Position numbers and translations under genes: made by a program. The notes beneath the pieces were generated by a model. The model was not told the DNA's origin and made no database searches. It saw nothing but the letters and a program-made list of their open reading frames with translations. A stretch of 64,000 bases of DNA from an uncultured Clostridium sp. GTDB lineage: Bacteria; Bacillota; Clostridia; Clostridiales; Clostridiaceae. The stretch covers positions 1-64,000 of the forward strand of contig URKQ01000005.1 in NCBI GenBank assembly GCA_900548455.1. Direction: 5' to 3'. Shown one piece after another: positions 16,835 through 26,096 of the stretch (position 1 is its first letter; the number at the start of each line of letters is the position of its first letter).

Positions 16835-16998
16835 TTGAAGCCCCCCTCTCTACGGTTCAATATCATAAAAAATTCTATCATATGAATTTTTTCATTACAA
16901 CTTAAATAAGATTAATTATCAATTAATTAACAAATTTAATTATAAAACTGATAACCTTTAATCTTTATCTAATGCTATATTTATATTATAGTATCGAA

Positions 16999-17538
16999 TT
17001 ATTTATTATATACACTTTCTTTTAATATTCCAATATAAGGAAGGTTTCTATATATTTCTGCATAATCAAGACCATATCCAACCAAGAAATAATCTGGAAC
17101 ATCAAACCCTAAATATTTAACATCTATATCTTCTTTCCTTCTATCAGGTTTATTTAACAAGCATGCAACTTCTAAACTTCTAGGATTTCTAGAACCCAAA
17201 TATTTCATAAGATACTTTAGTGTTACTCCACTATCGATTATATCTTCAACAATCAATATATCTTTATCTTTAATTTCAAAATCCAAATCTTTTATTATTT
17301 TTACTATTCCAGAAGATTTTGTCGAATCACCATAGCTTGATACAGCCATAAAATCTATTTTACATGGGATAGTTATATGTTTAATTAAATCCGACATAAA
17401 AACTACAGACCCTTTTAAAATACCAAGTAGAATTAATTCTCTTCCTTCATAATCTTTTGATATTTTTTCTCCCATCTCTTTAACTTTTTCTTTTAATATC
17501 TCTTCTGATAATAATATTTCTTTAATGTCCTTATTCAT
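16999..17538 (-). CDS. hpt: Hypoxanthine phosphoribosyltransferase
   Basis: Purine salvage: hypoxanthine (or guanine) + PRPP to IMP (or GMP). Its 179 residues are the family length. The PRPP-binding motif is ILIVEDIIDSGVTL, and a flexible-loop segment MAVSSYGDSTKSSG lies before it. The DVPDYFLVGYGLDYAE motif contacts the purine. Its first eight bases overlap the tilS stop, indicating translational coupling. The tilS-hpt overlap is conserved in Bacillus and Clostridium. Confidence 0.96.
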   Translation of the reverse strand: MNKDIKEILLSEEILKEKVKEMGEKISKDYEGRELILLGILKGSVVFMSDLIKHITIPCKIDFMAVSSYGDSTKSSGIVKIIKDLDFEIKDKDILIVEDIIDSGVTLKYLMKYLGSRNPRSLEVACLLNKPDRRKEDIDVKYLGFDVPDYFLVGYGLDYAEIYRNLPYIGILKESVYNK

Positions 17539-18958
17539 GACCTTCCTGCCTTTCTACACTAACCTCAATAATATTATTAGTATTGTTACTAACTTTATAT
17601 TTGTCACTAACTCTATATCCAATTATCCAAGATATATTGTCATCAAAACATAATAACGGCACTGTATCCCTTTTTTCTCTTGGTACTTTAAGATCAATAA
17701 ATATATCCTTAAGTTTTTTACTTCCACCTAAGCCTAATGGTATAAATCTATCTCCTTCTTTTCTACACCTTAAAGTTATATTTTTTACTCCATCAATATC
17801 AAAATATTTAGAGTCACTTTTGCCTCTTAAATTAATTTTCTTAATATTGTATACATCTCTAATATATATGTTAATTCCTAATTCATCAATAATATTTTTA
17901 CCTTTTTTAAGATTAAAATAAATCTCTTTATTTTTTTCCTTAGTGATATGTTTTTTTAACACCAAATCTCCATACTCATTACTTACTATAATGTCTCCAG
18001 GTATAATAGTAGTTTTACCAGTATCATTTTTCTGTAGACTAATTATATTTTCTATATGTATGCTTTGAATATTATTAATATTTCCTTTAAGCTGCAAAAT
18101 GGCTTTTCTTACTACTCTGCTCACTATGGCCTCATGATATTCAAAAGCATCTTTATATATTATAACCTTTTCTTGCCTTATATAACAATATCTTTGAAAA
18201 ACTTTAACTGCACTTTCCTGTAAATATTCTTCATCTCTTCTCAATAATTCACTCATTCTGTTTAACGATGAAACTATATCAGTATTAAAATTCTTTTCTA
18301 TGTATGGAATCATCTCTAGCCTTACTTTATTTCTAGCATAAATAGGCTGTAAATTAGTCTTATCTATTCTAACAGGCAATTTATTAACATTACAATATTC
18401 CTCTATTTCTTTTCTGGTAATATTAATTATTGGTCTAATAAAAATACCATCTCTAACAGCTCTAATTCCTGTTAACCCCTCTATACCAGTACCTCTCATC
18501 ATATGCATCAAAATTGTTTCTGCTTGATCATTAACATTGTGTGCAACAGCTATCTTATGTCCATTTACTTTTTCCATTACTGTTTCAAAAAACTTATATC
18601 GTTCGTCTCTACCAGCCATTTCCGTTGAAATTCCTCTTTCTTTTGCAAGTCTTTCAACATCAATTCTTAAACAAAATAACTCAACTCCAAGTTTGTCACA
18701 AAACTCTCTACATACCCTCTCATCTTCATCAGATTCTTCTCCCCTAATCATATGATTTACATGAGCAGCATATAATTTTATATTATACTTTTCCTTTAAT
18801 GAATATAATATATGTAATAAACACATAGAGTCTGGTCCACCTGATAATGCGACAATAATACTTTCTCCCTTTGAAACCATCTTATTTTTATCAATAGTGT
18901 TTTCTACCTTATATATTAACTCTCCATTGTATGTTACCGAAGACTTTTCCTCTTTCAT
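17531..18958 (-). CDS. tilS: tRNA(Ile)-lysidine synthase TilS
   Basis: Converts C34 of the CAU-anticodon tRNA-Ile to lysidine so that it reads AUA codons. Its 475 residues start with an N-type ATP pyrophosphatase domain carrying SGGPDS (39-44) and AAHVNHMIRG. A middle substrate-binding region follows, then a C-terminal TilS domain (LRCRKEGDRFIPLGLGGSKKLKD). The longest frame starts at a GTG (18964), but the ATG at 18958 is better spaced from AGGAAG. It overlaps hpt by eight bases. Confidence 0.95.
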   Translation of the reverse strand: MKEEKSSVTYNGELIYKVENTIDKNKMVSKGESIIVALSGGPDSMCLLHILYSLKEKYNIKLYAAHVNHMIRGEESDEDERVCREFCDKLGVELFCLRIDVERLAKERGISTEMAGRDERYKFFETVMEKVNGHKIAVAHNVNDQAETILMHMMRGTGIEGLTGIRAVRDGIFIRPIINITRKEIEEYCNVNKLPVRIDKTNLQPIYARNKVRLEMIPYIEKNFNTDIVSSLNRMSELLRRDEEYLQESAVKVFQRYCYIRQEKVIIYKDAFEYHEAIVSRVVRKAILQLKGNINNIQSIHIENIISLQKNDTGKTTIIPGDIIVSNEYGDLVLKKHITKEKNKEIYFNLKKGKNIIDELGINIYIRDVYNIKKINLRGKSDSKYFDIDGVKNITLRCRKEGDRFIPLGLGGSKKLKDIFIDLKVPREKRDTVPLLCFDDNISWIIGYRVSDKYKVSNNTNNIIEVSVERQEGHE

Positions 18959-19029
18959 TTTCACACTTCCTAAAAATATAGTTTTAAGTCATAGTACCAT
19001 AAATAAAACATTTTTTAAACATTTATAGT

Positions 19030-19060
19030 AAAAATGAAGAAATGTTTTATCACTTCTTCA
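19030..19060 (-). terminator. Terminator of spoIIE
   Basis: Minus-strand GAAGAAGTGATAAAACATTTCTTC followed by ATTTTTAC, about 20 bases after the spoIIE stop. The stem is imperfect. Confidence 0.7.
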
Positions 19061-19079
19061 CTTCTACTAAATTTATTTA

Positions 19080-21482
19080 TTATACACACTTAACCTTAGA
19101 AATCATAACAGTCATATCATCACCAACTCTATTTTTGCCCATCTCTCTGGCTTTATCAACCAACCCCTTTGATAACTCCTCAATGGTTTTGTCATCATTT
19201 CTGCACATATAATCTAAAATCCAATCAACTCTTCCACCTAACTTTTCATCACAATCGACTACTCCATCGGATATCATCACTATTAAATCGCCATTTTTAA
19301 CTTTTTTTCTATGAACCTCTATATCTGCATCATCCAAGACTCCAATAGGCAAAGACTTAGATTTTATTATATCTACTGTATTACCACTTTTCACAAAACT
19401 TGCAACGGCTCCAACCTTTATAAATTCTACTTCACCACTATATAAGTCAACAGAACTTAAATCTACAGTTGAGAACTTTTCTTCTTCAGCAAACTTTAAA
19501 CTCATTATAGAGTTTACTGTATTTATAGCTGTAATTAGCCCAAATCCGGCCTCTGTGAATTTTTCTACCAACCCTACTACAGCCTTGCTTTCTCTACCTG
19601 CCTGAGGACCTGATCCCATACCATCACTCAGCATCATCATATAATTACCATTGGCCATTTCTCCATAAGTATAATTATCTCCAAAGACAGTTTGTCCATC
19701 TTTGCATAATCGGTGCACGCTGGTAGCTATCTCATACTTAGGAACCTCTTCAAAAAATCCTGTGCATTTATGAGTATCTGGATTTATTCTGCACCCATCT
19801 TTCTTTATTTTCATTTTACATGGAGTACACTGATTAATTAACGGCAATATTTTTTTGACGCAAATATTACTACCATTACAACAAGATGATGATATTTGAA
19901 TATTCAATCTTTTATTTTTATCTTCTACTACAAACACATCTTCTATGTCTATATCGTATTTCTCCAAAATAGCAAAAATGCTTTTTTCACATTCTTTATC
20001 TTCATTGAAATCTTGTGAAAACTCACCCATTATTTCATCTACAGACTTGGCCATATTATTGAATTGATTAGCTATTAGCTCCCTTCCCTCAGCTAGTCTA
20101 TTACGCCACATTTCATTAATTACATATTTATTTATTACATCTTCAGTATTTCTAATAAGCGCTCCTTTCCTCATACACTTCTTTTCTAAAGAACTAGGAA
20201 ATTTTACAATACCATTTTGAGTTCCCTCTATCAATTCTTGAAAGGAATTATAAGTATTCATCATCTCTCTTCCCCAGCATATTTTACATGTATCACACGT
20301 ATTACAAACTCGATTTGCCAAATTTTCTATAACTCCACTACTCTTAACCGTCATATCTAACTTATCATTATCTGCTAGATTGTTAAGCGTAGATGACATA
20401 TTTATTAAAACATCCGAAAACTTGTTTAATCTATCTGTGAATACCCCTTTTACCTTATCCACATACCCATCTTCATACTTTTTACTTTTTTTATCTATAT
20501 CTAATTCGTTTTGTAACAATTCATATATTTTTTCAGGTATTATAAGAAATAGTGCTGTTGCTAAAACCCCTTCAATAAGTACTATTTGAACGCCTTCAAT
20601 CATACCGTAATTACCAATATATAGTTTTAAAATACAAAAAGTTATAAAAGCAGCTATAGCAGCTATAAACTTCCCTCCATTCTTAAATATACCTGCCACT
20701 AATCCACATAACCCTAACATAGCACCATAAAAAAATATGCTATTAGTAGACATTCCAATTATAATCCCCATAGCCACCCCCGATGTGGCCGCTATACTTG
20801 TTCCACATGTATATGCAATTACCATAATGCTAGCAAAACTCAATATATTTAAAATAGAAATGTTAACTATTCTTAAATTCCACGTTCCTGCAATAATTAA
20901 AGCAACGATAACACTCATAGCTACAATTTCTTCATTAGAAAACAAATGCTTAGTTTTTATTCTTTTAAAACTATTAACGCCATAATCTAGTATCATATAA
21001 ACCGGTATTATGGTTATACCTTGCAACAGCATGTCCATAAAGGATATAGTAAAAGATTTATTCTGAAGTAGAATATCATAAAATAAAATCATAATCATAA
21101 TTACACCAATTATTATAATTCTCTCTACTTTCTCTTTTACATAATTATTTAATATAATAGATATTAAAACCAGCGTTGGAACAATGGTAATATACATAAC
21201 CACATTTTCTAGACATGCCATATTAGTTACATATCCAAGCTCTACTCCTAATGCCGATATTATAGATAATTTATTATCACCCAAAAGAATAATAGCAATC
21301 AAAAACGCTATGCCAAAAGGAGCTGTTTTATTAATCATAATTACTCTACTTATTAATATAGCTGTAATCAAAAATATTAATCCATACAATATACTCATAG
21401 ATCTTTCATTTTCTTTTTCTCTTTTGCCATACTCATTATTTTTTATTCTTTGGTATACCTTTATATTTTCCCCATATTGCAT
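19080..21482 (-). CDS. spoIIE: Stage II sporulation protein E (serine phosphatase)
   Basis: Dephosphorylates SpoIIAA to release sigma-F in the forespore and also acts at the asymmetric septum. The 800-residue protein has an N-terminal domain with about ten hydrophobic helices (about 30-330). A central regulatory region with Cys-rich segments (NTCDTCKICWG; SSCCNGSNICVKK) follows. The C-terminal PP2C-type phosphatase has MMLSDGMGSGPQAGRES and VMISDGVVD as metal-binding motifs. Two ATGs are possible: 21488 and 21482. Homologues usually begin MQYG, favouring 21482, and GGGGGTGA is ten bases before it. No Spo0A box was recognised upstream by eye. Confidence 0.95.
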   Translation of the reverse strand: MQYGENIKVYQRIKNNEYGKREKENERSMSILYGLIFLITAILISRVIMINKTAPFGIAFLIAIILLGDNKLSIISALGVELGYVTNMACLENVVMYITIVPTLVLISIILNNYVKEKVERIIIIGVIMIMILFYDILLQNKSFTISFMDMLLQGITIIPVYMILDYGVNSFKRIKTKHLFSNEEIVAMSVIVALIIAGTWNLRIVNISILNILSFASIMVIAYTCGTSIAATSGVAMGIIIGMSTNSIFFYGAMLGLCGLVAGIFKNGGKFIAAIAAFITFCILKLYIGNYGMIEGVQIVLIEGVLATALFLIIPEKIYELLQNELDIDKKSKKYEDGYVDKVKGVFTDRLNKFSDVLINMSSTLNNLADNDKLDMTVKSSGVIENLANRVCNTCDTCKICWGREMMNTYNSFQELIEGTQNGIVKFPSSLEKKCMRKGALIRNTEDVINKYVINEMWRNRLAEGRELIANQFNNMAKSVDEIMGEFSQDFNEDKECEKSIFAILEKYDIDIEDVFVVEDKNKRLNIQISSSCCNGSNICVKKILPLINQCTPCKMKIKKDGCRINPDTHKCTGFFEEVPKYEIATSVHRLCKDGQTVFGDNYTYGEMANGNYMMMLSDGMGSGPQAGRESKAVVGLVEKFTEAGFGLITAINTVNSIMSLKFAEEEKFSTVDLSSVDLYSGEVEFIKVGAVASFVKSGNTVDIIKSKSLPIGVLDDADIEVHRKKVKNGDLIVMISDGVVDCDEKLGGRVDWILDYMCRNDDKTIEELSKGLVDKAREMGKNRVGDDMTVMISKVKCV

Positions 21483-21488
21483 AATCAT

Positions 21489-21787
21489 TTCACCCCCTGT
21501 TATTTTAATCTTATTATAACAGGGCTGTATGGAAATTTATGTAAATTAATGTGTTTCTTTTATTTTTTTTTATTACAATATATCCCACGAAAACTTCATT
21601 CTTATTTATTTTTTCTTATCATAATGAACAAAACTTTATTTTCTCTTATCCACATAATATCAAATTAAATGATTTGTTCTATTACTAACTATTTTCATGT
21701 CAACCACATGATTTTTATGGTGAAAAGTTTTTTCATACCTTATCTAACTAAAGCATATAATAGTATCTCTTTTTTATTATTTCAAAA
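21489..21787. other. spoIIE upstream region, no gene seen
   Basis: About 300 AT-rich bases between spoIIE and the tRNA terminator. The notable element is a short palindrome CATGT-CAACC-ACATG (21696-21710), whose minus strand includes TTGACA. No matching -10 at 17 bp was found. No Spo0A box (TGTCGAA) is visible. Confidence 0.45.
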
Positions 21788-21826
21788 AATAAAAAAACTT
21801 ACAAATAACATATGTCATTTATAAGA
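21788..21826 (-). terminator. Terminator of the tRNA-Leu/tRNA-fMet pair
   Basis: Minus-strand CTTATAAATGACATATGTTATTTGTAAG followed by TTTTTTTATTTTTT, about eight bases beyond the tRNA-fMet 3' end. Confidence 0.8.
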
Positions 21827-21833
21827 ATAAAAT

Positions 21834-21909
<76 letters not shown>

Positions 21910-21913
21910 ATAT

Positions 21914-22003
21914 TGGTGCTGAAGACCGGAATCGAACCGGTACGGTGTTTAACCACCGCAGGATTTTAAGTCCTGTGCGTCTGCCTGTTCCGCCACTCCA
22001 GCA
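21914..22003 (-). tRNA. tRNA-Leu (TAA)
   Basis: A class II tRNA of 90 nt with a long variable arm (TGCGGTGGTTAAACACCGT), anticodon loop CTTAAAA with anticodon TAA, T-arm CCGGTTCGATTCCGG and encoded CCA. Acceptor TGCTGGA pairs with TTCAGCA with one wobble. Confidence 0.97.
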
Positions 22004-22004
22004 A

Positions 22005-22035
22005 ATATTGTCGTCACATATCAGCGACAATATTT
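22005..22035 (-). promoter_or_regulatory. Leader hairpin of the tRNA-Leu/fMet transcript
   Basis: AAATATTGTCG and CGACAATATTT form a perfect inverted repeat occupying the whole stretch between the predicted transcription start and the tRNA-Leu 5' end. It could guide tRNA 5' processing or be an operator. Confidence 0.55.
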
Positions 22036-22064
22036 ATTATATTGTATAAAAGATATTCTGTCAA
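22036..22064 (-). promoter_or_regulatory. Consensus promoter of tRNA-Leu/fMet
   Basis: Minus-strand TTGACA (22059-22064), 17 bp, TATAAT (22036-22041): both hexamers match the consensus exactly. Confidence 0.85.
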
Positions 22065-22225
22065 CAGTATTTAAATAGTTTTTTTATTGTAATATTTTAA
22101 CTTTATTTTTATTACATATACGTAAATTAAATGAAATTATATATAACCCTAACTATATAATTATAGTGCTCTGAAACTGTATTTTACTACAGAGCCATAA
22201 ATTTTATAAATGTATTGATACAGAA

Positions 22226-22254
22226 AATAAGAGTGCTATCGCACTCTTACGTTT
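22226..22254 (-). terminator. Terminator of the S1-domain gene
   Basis: Minus-strand GTAAGAGTGC-GATA-GCACTCTTAT followed by TTTC, seven bases after the stop. Confidence 0.8.
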
Positions 22255-22260
22255 AAATAT

Positions 22261-22674
22261 TTAATTTGAACCCCTTCTACTATATCCTTTACTTCTACCT
22301 TCTTGGTGTTTCTTAAGGTCTTGAAAGCGCTCTTCACTATCTTTTAGAAATTTAGACATTCTGTCTTCAAAACTTCCTGTTGCAGAAGTTTTAGTTTTTT
22401 CTTTTTGCCAATCAATATCTGCCGGTCTAAAAGATTTTTTAGGTTGATTAGCCTGTTTAATAGATAGGCTCATCTTACCATTGTCATCTACAGAGATAAC
22501 TTTTACTCTAACCACATCATCCTCTTTAAGATGATCACGAACATCTTTTACAAAAACATCTGATACTTCTGAAATGTGAACTAATCCTGTTTTACCCTCC
22601 ACTTCAACAAAAGCACCAAAATTTGTAATATTAACTACTCTACCTTCAATAATACTTCCAGCCTTTAAGGTCAT
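22261..22674 (-). CDS. S1 RNA-binding domain protein (YabR-like)
   Basis: A 137-residue protein with an N-terminal S1/OB-fold domain (1-75; GSIIEGRVVNITNFGAFVEV, GLVHISEVSDVFVKDV, VKVISVDDNGKMSLSIKQ). A basic, low-complexity tail ends in RSKGYSRRGSN. It resembles B. subtilis YabR and general stress protein 13. A role in RNA or ribosome binding is inferred. The location after divIC in the yabP-yabQ-divIC-S1 order is conserved in spore formers. SD AGGAGGG lies ten bases before the ATG. Confidence 0.9.
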   Translation of the reverse strand: MTLKAGSIIEGRVVNITNFGAFVEVEGKTGLVHISEVSDVFVKDVRDHLKEDDVVRVKVISVDDNGKMSLSIKQANQPKKSFRPADIDWQKEKTKTSATGSFEDRMSKFLKDSEERFQDLKKHQEGRSKGYSRRGSN

Positions 22675-22750
22675 GTTGGAAAGACCCTCCTTAAACTCAT
22701 ATTTAGATGTATATTTACTATATTCAATATTATTAAATATAGCGAACCTC

Positions 22751-23017
22751 TTATTTACTATCTATTACTGGATACTCACCTTCTCTAATTAAGCCCAACT
22801 TCTCTCGCGCTAACTTTTCAATATAGCTATCGTCCTTAGAAAGCTTAATTTCATCCTGTAATTTTTGATTCTTTTTCTCTGCTTGTTGCAACTGAGAAGT
22901 ATATTCATTTATATCTTTGTTTTGTCTAGACAACGTCATTTGCTGACTAACCACTATAAAACAAACATAGATACCTATAAAGCAAATTACTACTTTTCTA
23001 AAGCTTATCTTCCTCAT
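22751..23017 (-). CDS. divIC: Septum formation initiator DivIC/FtsB family
   Basis: Small bitopic division protein that works with FtsL and DivIB at the septum. The 88 residues comprise a basic N-terminus, one transmembrane helix (about 9-26, VVICFIGIYVCFIVVSQQ), a coiled coil (about 33-63, rich in Gln, Lys and Glu) and a C-terminal LAREKLGLIREGEYPVI motif typical of the family. SD AAGGAGGAATATTTTGTT precedes the start. Confidence 0.93.
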   Translation of the reverse strand: MRKISFRKVVICFIGIYVCFIVVSQQMTLSRQNKDINEYTSQLQQAEKKNQKLQDEIKLSKDDSYIEKLAREKLGLIREGEYPVIDSK

Positions 23018-23127
23018 AACAAAATATTCCTCCTTAAAGCAGAGAACACATATATTCTATAGACACATCAATCTATAGATATATTTTAATTTGTATTTCA
23101 CTTTTCTTCAAGTATAAATTAATTTTT

Positions 23128-23532
23128 TTATATATTTTTATCATGTTTTTTTGTTATCTTCTGAAAAATTATCCTTATAGGATAAAAAACGTGATAAATT
23201 AATATTCTTACACCAGATTGAACAATGCAAAAAACATTTTTAAAAATATTTATAACCAATTTGCTAATCAATTTAAAATATACAAAAATTCCTATTGCAA
23301 TATAAGCAAAAATATTAAAACTTAAATAAGCATAGTTAGTATACATCATAAAGATAAAAACTAAAATTCCCGTTAATGTCCAAAATAATAAATCCTCAAC
23401 TGCTGTTATAATTTTGCCAGGAACTTCATTCCCTCGTATAATTCTATATAAATCGAAAAACAAACCTATTAAAAAGCCTGATAAAATAGAAAAAATAAAT
23501 ATAGCTATCTGTTTATCCATATTAAAAATCAT
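23128..23532 (-). CDS. yabQ: Spore cortex biosynthesis protein YabQ
   Basis: Sporulation membrane protein needed for cortex formation in B. subtilis. At 134 residues it has about four hydrophobic helices. The family-typical segment IFSILSGFLIGLFFDLYRI near the N-terminus and a Lys-rich C-terminus are present. The start has AGGTGA upstream. It begins seven bases after the yabP stop, so the two are a sporulation operon, presumably sigma-E controlled. Confidence 0.9.
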   Translation of the reverse strand: MIFNMDKQIAIFIFSILSGFLIGLFFDLYRIIRGNEVPGKIITAVEDLLFWTLTGILVFIFMMYTNYAYLSFNIFAYIAIGIFVYFKLISKLVINIFKNVFCIVQSGVRILIYHVFYPIRIIFQKITKKHDKNI

Positions 23533-23539
23533 GATCTAA

Positions 23540-23836
23540 TCACCTAAATATCTTAGATATAATACTATTTGTTTTTTTACTTTTTCTTTCATCACTGGTG
23601 TATACAATATAAGATATTTTCCCAGTTATGCTGACGTCTCCATTTTGCACATCTAGCTTCGTCATCTTTAGTTCTTCTCCCCTTATATCCATATTACCTA
23701 ATACTGTAGTGATAAGAATTTGATCATCATTAAAACTTAATATTTCTAAAACTCCATCCAAAGTCATTTTTTTTCTATTCTCTATGGTTATAAAGCTTTT
23801 CTTATCTTCTAAACTCATATCTTTATTTTGTTCCAT
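23540..23836 (-). CDS. yabP: Sporulation protein YabP
   Basis: YabP/YqfC-family protein required for spore cortex assembly. Its 98 residues include NRKKMTLDGVLEILSFNDDQILI and the repeated short strands expected for the family (ITTVLGNMDIRGEELKM, VSITGKISYIVYTSDE). No membrane segment is present. SD AGGAGGATAAT precedes the ATG. It lies directly upstream of yabQ and downstream of rqcP. Confidence 0.92.
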   Translation of the reverse strand: MEQNKDMSLEDKKSFITIENRKKMTLDGVLEILSFNDDQILITTVLGNMDIRGEELKMTKLDVQNGDVSITGKISYIVYTSDERKSKKTNSIISKIFR

Positions 23837-23912
23837 ATTATCCTCCTAAAAATAAATATAATAATGGTTTTCTATAAAGATATATTCATTAGAACTTGTT
23901 TTATGCTATTAT

Positions 23913-24173
23913 TTACTCTTGATCTTCAATTCCACTTATTATTTCATACATATCTTTTGCTGCCTCTTTAGTAACATGTGATGCTATATTGATTATTCTA
24001 GCTTTTAAAATTTGGTTTGCAAACTGTATTTCAATTATATCATTTTCTTTAACTGTAGTACCCGGTTTTGCTACTTTCCCATTAATAGAGACTCTTCCAT
24101 TTTCACATGCATCTTTTGCTACAGTACGTCTTTTTATTATTCGAGATACCTTTAAATATTTATCTAACCTCAT
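23913..24173 (-). CDS. rqcP: S4-domain RNA-binding protein RqcP (YabO)
   Basis: An 86-residue S4-domain protein (MRLDKYLKVSRIIKRRTVAKD, GRVSINGKVAKPGTTVKENDIIEI). Its B. subtilis counterpart binds stalled 50S subunits and assists RqcH in alanine tailing. The reading frame can begin at a GTG at 24185, but the ATG at 24173 gives the standard 86-residue length. The SD is weak (GGTGAG). It sits between hup and yabP in the usual clostridial order. Confidence 0.92.
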   Translation of the reverse strand: MRLDKYLKVSRIIKRRTVAKDACENGRVSINGKVAKPGTTVKENDIIEIQFANQILKARIINIASHVTKEAAKDMYEIISGIEDQE

Positions 24174-24202
24174 AACACTCACCACTCAATCATATTTATA
24201 GA

Positions 24203-24237
24203 AGAAAAAACCCAGATTAAATCTAGGTTTTTTTCAA
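24203..24237 (-). terminator. Terminator after hup
   Basis: Minus-strand AAAAAACCTAGATTTAATCTGGGTTTTTT, a U-rich stem immediately after the hup stop. Confidence 0.8.
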
Positions 24238-24239
24238 AA

Positions 24240-24515
24240 TTACTTATTAACTCTGTCCTTAAATTCTTTACCAACTTTGAATACAGGAACATTTGAAGCA
24301 GGAATTTGAATTTCTTCTTTTGTTCTTGGGTTTCTTCCTACTCTAGCAGCTCTTTCTCTAGTTTCGAAAGTACCAAAACCAACTAATTGAACTTTTTCAC
24401 CTGATTCTAGTGCTTCTTCAACACTTTCTATAAATGCTTTTAATACCACTTCATTATCCTTTTTAGTTAGTCCTGATTTCTCAGCCATTTTTGCGATTAA
24501 TTCTGATTTGTTCAC
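24240..24515 (-). CDS. hup: DNA-binding protein HU
   Basis: Histone-like nucleoid protein, 91 residues, dimeric. It has the family motifs VQLVGFGTFETRERAARVGRNP (DNA-binding arm region) and a C-terminal FKVGKEFKDRVNK. It begins with GTG, with AAGGAGG eight bases upstream. Located between mazG and rqcP, as in many clostridia. Confidence 0.97.
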   Translation of the reverse strand: MNKSELIAKMAEKSGLTKKDNEVVLKAFIESVEEALESGEKVQLVGFGTFETRERAARVGRNPRTKEEIQIPASNVPVFKVGKEFKDRVNK

Positions 24516-24627
24516 AATCGTACCTCCTTAATGTTCTTCATACAGTTTACCGTATGAAACAATAATTACATTATTCTTATAATTTTTCTAAAATCCTTCT
24601 TTTTGTTGTGAAATTTTATTTTTTATA

Positions 24628-26079
24628 CTATTTTTCTAGTTTTTTAGCTTCCTCCCACAACTTTTCCTGATCTTCTAAAGACATAGTCTTTAAATCTTGA
24701 CCCTTAAGGATTCCAGACTCCTCCATAAATTGGAATCGCCTTATAAATTTATCTATAGTATAATTTACTGCAAATTCTGGGTCTATGTCAAGAAGTCTTG
24801 CAATATTTACTGTAGCAAAGATTAAATCCCCTACTTCTTCTTGTATTTTTGACATATCTTCACTTTTATATACATCTTTAATTTCTTCTAATTCTTCAAC
24901 AACTTTATCCATAGCAGGTAAAACATCATTCCAATCAAAACCTACCTTGCCTGCCTTTCTTTGAACTTTATCAGCTCTAATTAACCCTGGTAAGCATTTA
25001 GGTACATGTTTAAGTTCATCTGTATATTTTTCTATTTTTTGTTCTTTTGCTTTAATCGAATCCCAATTATCAAGAATTTCATTAGTATCTTTAACTTTTA
25101 CATCTCCAAATATATGGGGATGTCTTTTTACCATTTTATTAGTTATTCCTTCGATTACTTCATTTATATTAAAATAACCTTCCTCACTTCCAATTTGAGA
25201 GTGAAACACAACTTGGAAAAGCAAATCACCTAATTCCTCTACTAGTTTTTCATCATCCTTTTCATCTATTGCCTCAATAACTTCATAACACTCTTCAATT
25301 AAAGCTCTTTTTAATGATTCATGAGTTTGCTGTAAATCCCACATGCAACCTTCTTCACTTCTAAGTATGGACATAACATCTAGTAGATCTTGAAAATCCT
25401 TTACCTCTTCAATCTTCTTAGGAATATATATTGATGTTAAGTAATCTATATCTTCTTGTCTGTCCAAATCATATAATTTAATTTTTCTTATACTTTCTTG
25501 ATTTTGTACTCCTGCAGCTCTTACAAAGTATATTTCAGTGTCATCTTTGTAATAGTCACACAAAGCTAATTTAGTTTCTGATGCAATGTATTTATTATAC
25601 ACTTGAGTAACAATTACTCCCATTCGCTTATCCATAACTTGATTGTTAATATCAAATGCATCAACTATTTTAAGTCCTTCTATAGGATCTAATTTTAAGC
25701 TCTCAATTACGGCATCTACAAAGCTAACAGATGGCATTAATTTTGTTTCTATTTCTCTTTCTTCACATAAACGTAATAGTATTGTTACTGACTTTTCAGC
25801 AACCAGTGGATGACCTGGCACACCATATACCAAATCACCTTCTTCATCATGAATCCTTATAATATCTTCCGCTATAGCTCTATATATATCATCAAAGTTA
25901 TTATATTTATCATAAAAACTATCATAAGTATTAAAGTTTACTCCCAACTGTCTTAAATATTCAATATTGGGATGTTTTTCTGTTCTAAAAAAAACTCTAT
26001 TACTATTCTTTAATGTTTCTAAAACACCCACAGTTAATGCTTCCTTAGAACCGGGTCCTAACCCAACAACTGTAATCAT
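24628..26079 (-). CDS. mazG: MazG nucleotide pyrophosphohydrolase with N-terminal tetrapyrrole-methylase domain
   Basis: Fusion protein of 483 residues (YabN type). Residues 1-220 form a SAM-dependent tetrapyrrole methylase-like domain beginning MITVVGLGPGSKEALTVG, with GVPGHPLVAEKSV. Two MazG repeats follow: one near 250-330 (EECYEVIEAIDEKD, EELGDLLFQVVFH) and one near 380-450 (VEELEEIKDVYKS, EEVGDLIFATVNIARL). MazG hydrolyses NTPs, possibly to remove aberrant nucleotides; the function of the methylase domain is unknown. SD AAGGAG is present. It starts 17 bases after spoVB and is likely cotranscribed. Confidence 0.95.
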   Translation of the reverse strand: MITVVGLGPGSKEALTVGVLETLKNSNRVFFRTEKHPNIEYLRQLGVNFNTYDSFYDKYNNFDDIYRAIAEDIIRIHDEEGDLVYGVPGHPLVAEKSVTILLRLCEEREIETKLMPSVSFVDAVIESLKLDPIEGLKIVDAFDINNQVMDKRMGVIVTQVYNKYIASETKLALCDYYKDDTEIYFVRAAGVQNQESIRKIKLYDLDRQEDIDYLTSIYIPKKIEEVKDFQDLLDVMSILRSEEGCMWDLQQTHESLKRALIEECYEVIEAIDEKDDEKLVEELGDLLFQVVFHSQIGSEEGYFNINEVIEGITNKMVKRHPHIFGDVKVKDTNEILDNWDSIKAKEQKIEKYTDELKHVPKCLPGLIRADKVQRKAGKVGFDWNDVLPAMDKVVEELEEIKDVYKSEDMSKIQEEVGDLIFATVNIARLLDIDPEFAVNYTIDKFIRRFQFMEESGILKGQDLKTMSLEDQEKLWEEAKKLEK

Positions 26080-26096
26080 CTGAATCTACTCCTTCT

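Noticed and set aside
21696..21710. CATGT-CAACC-ACATG palindrome as a Spo0A box for spoIIE
   Set aside because: It does not match TGTCGAA, and no paired -10 was found.
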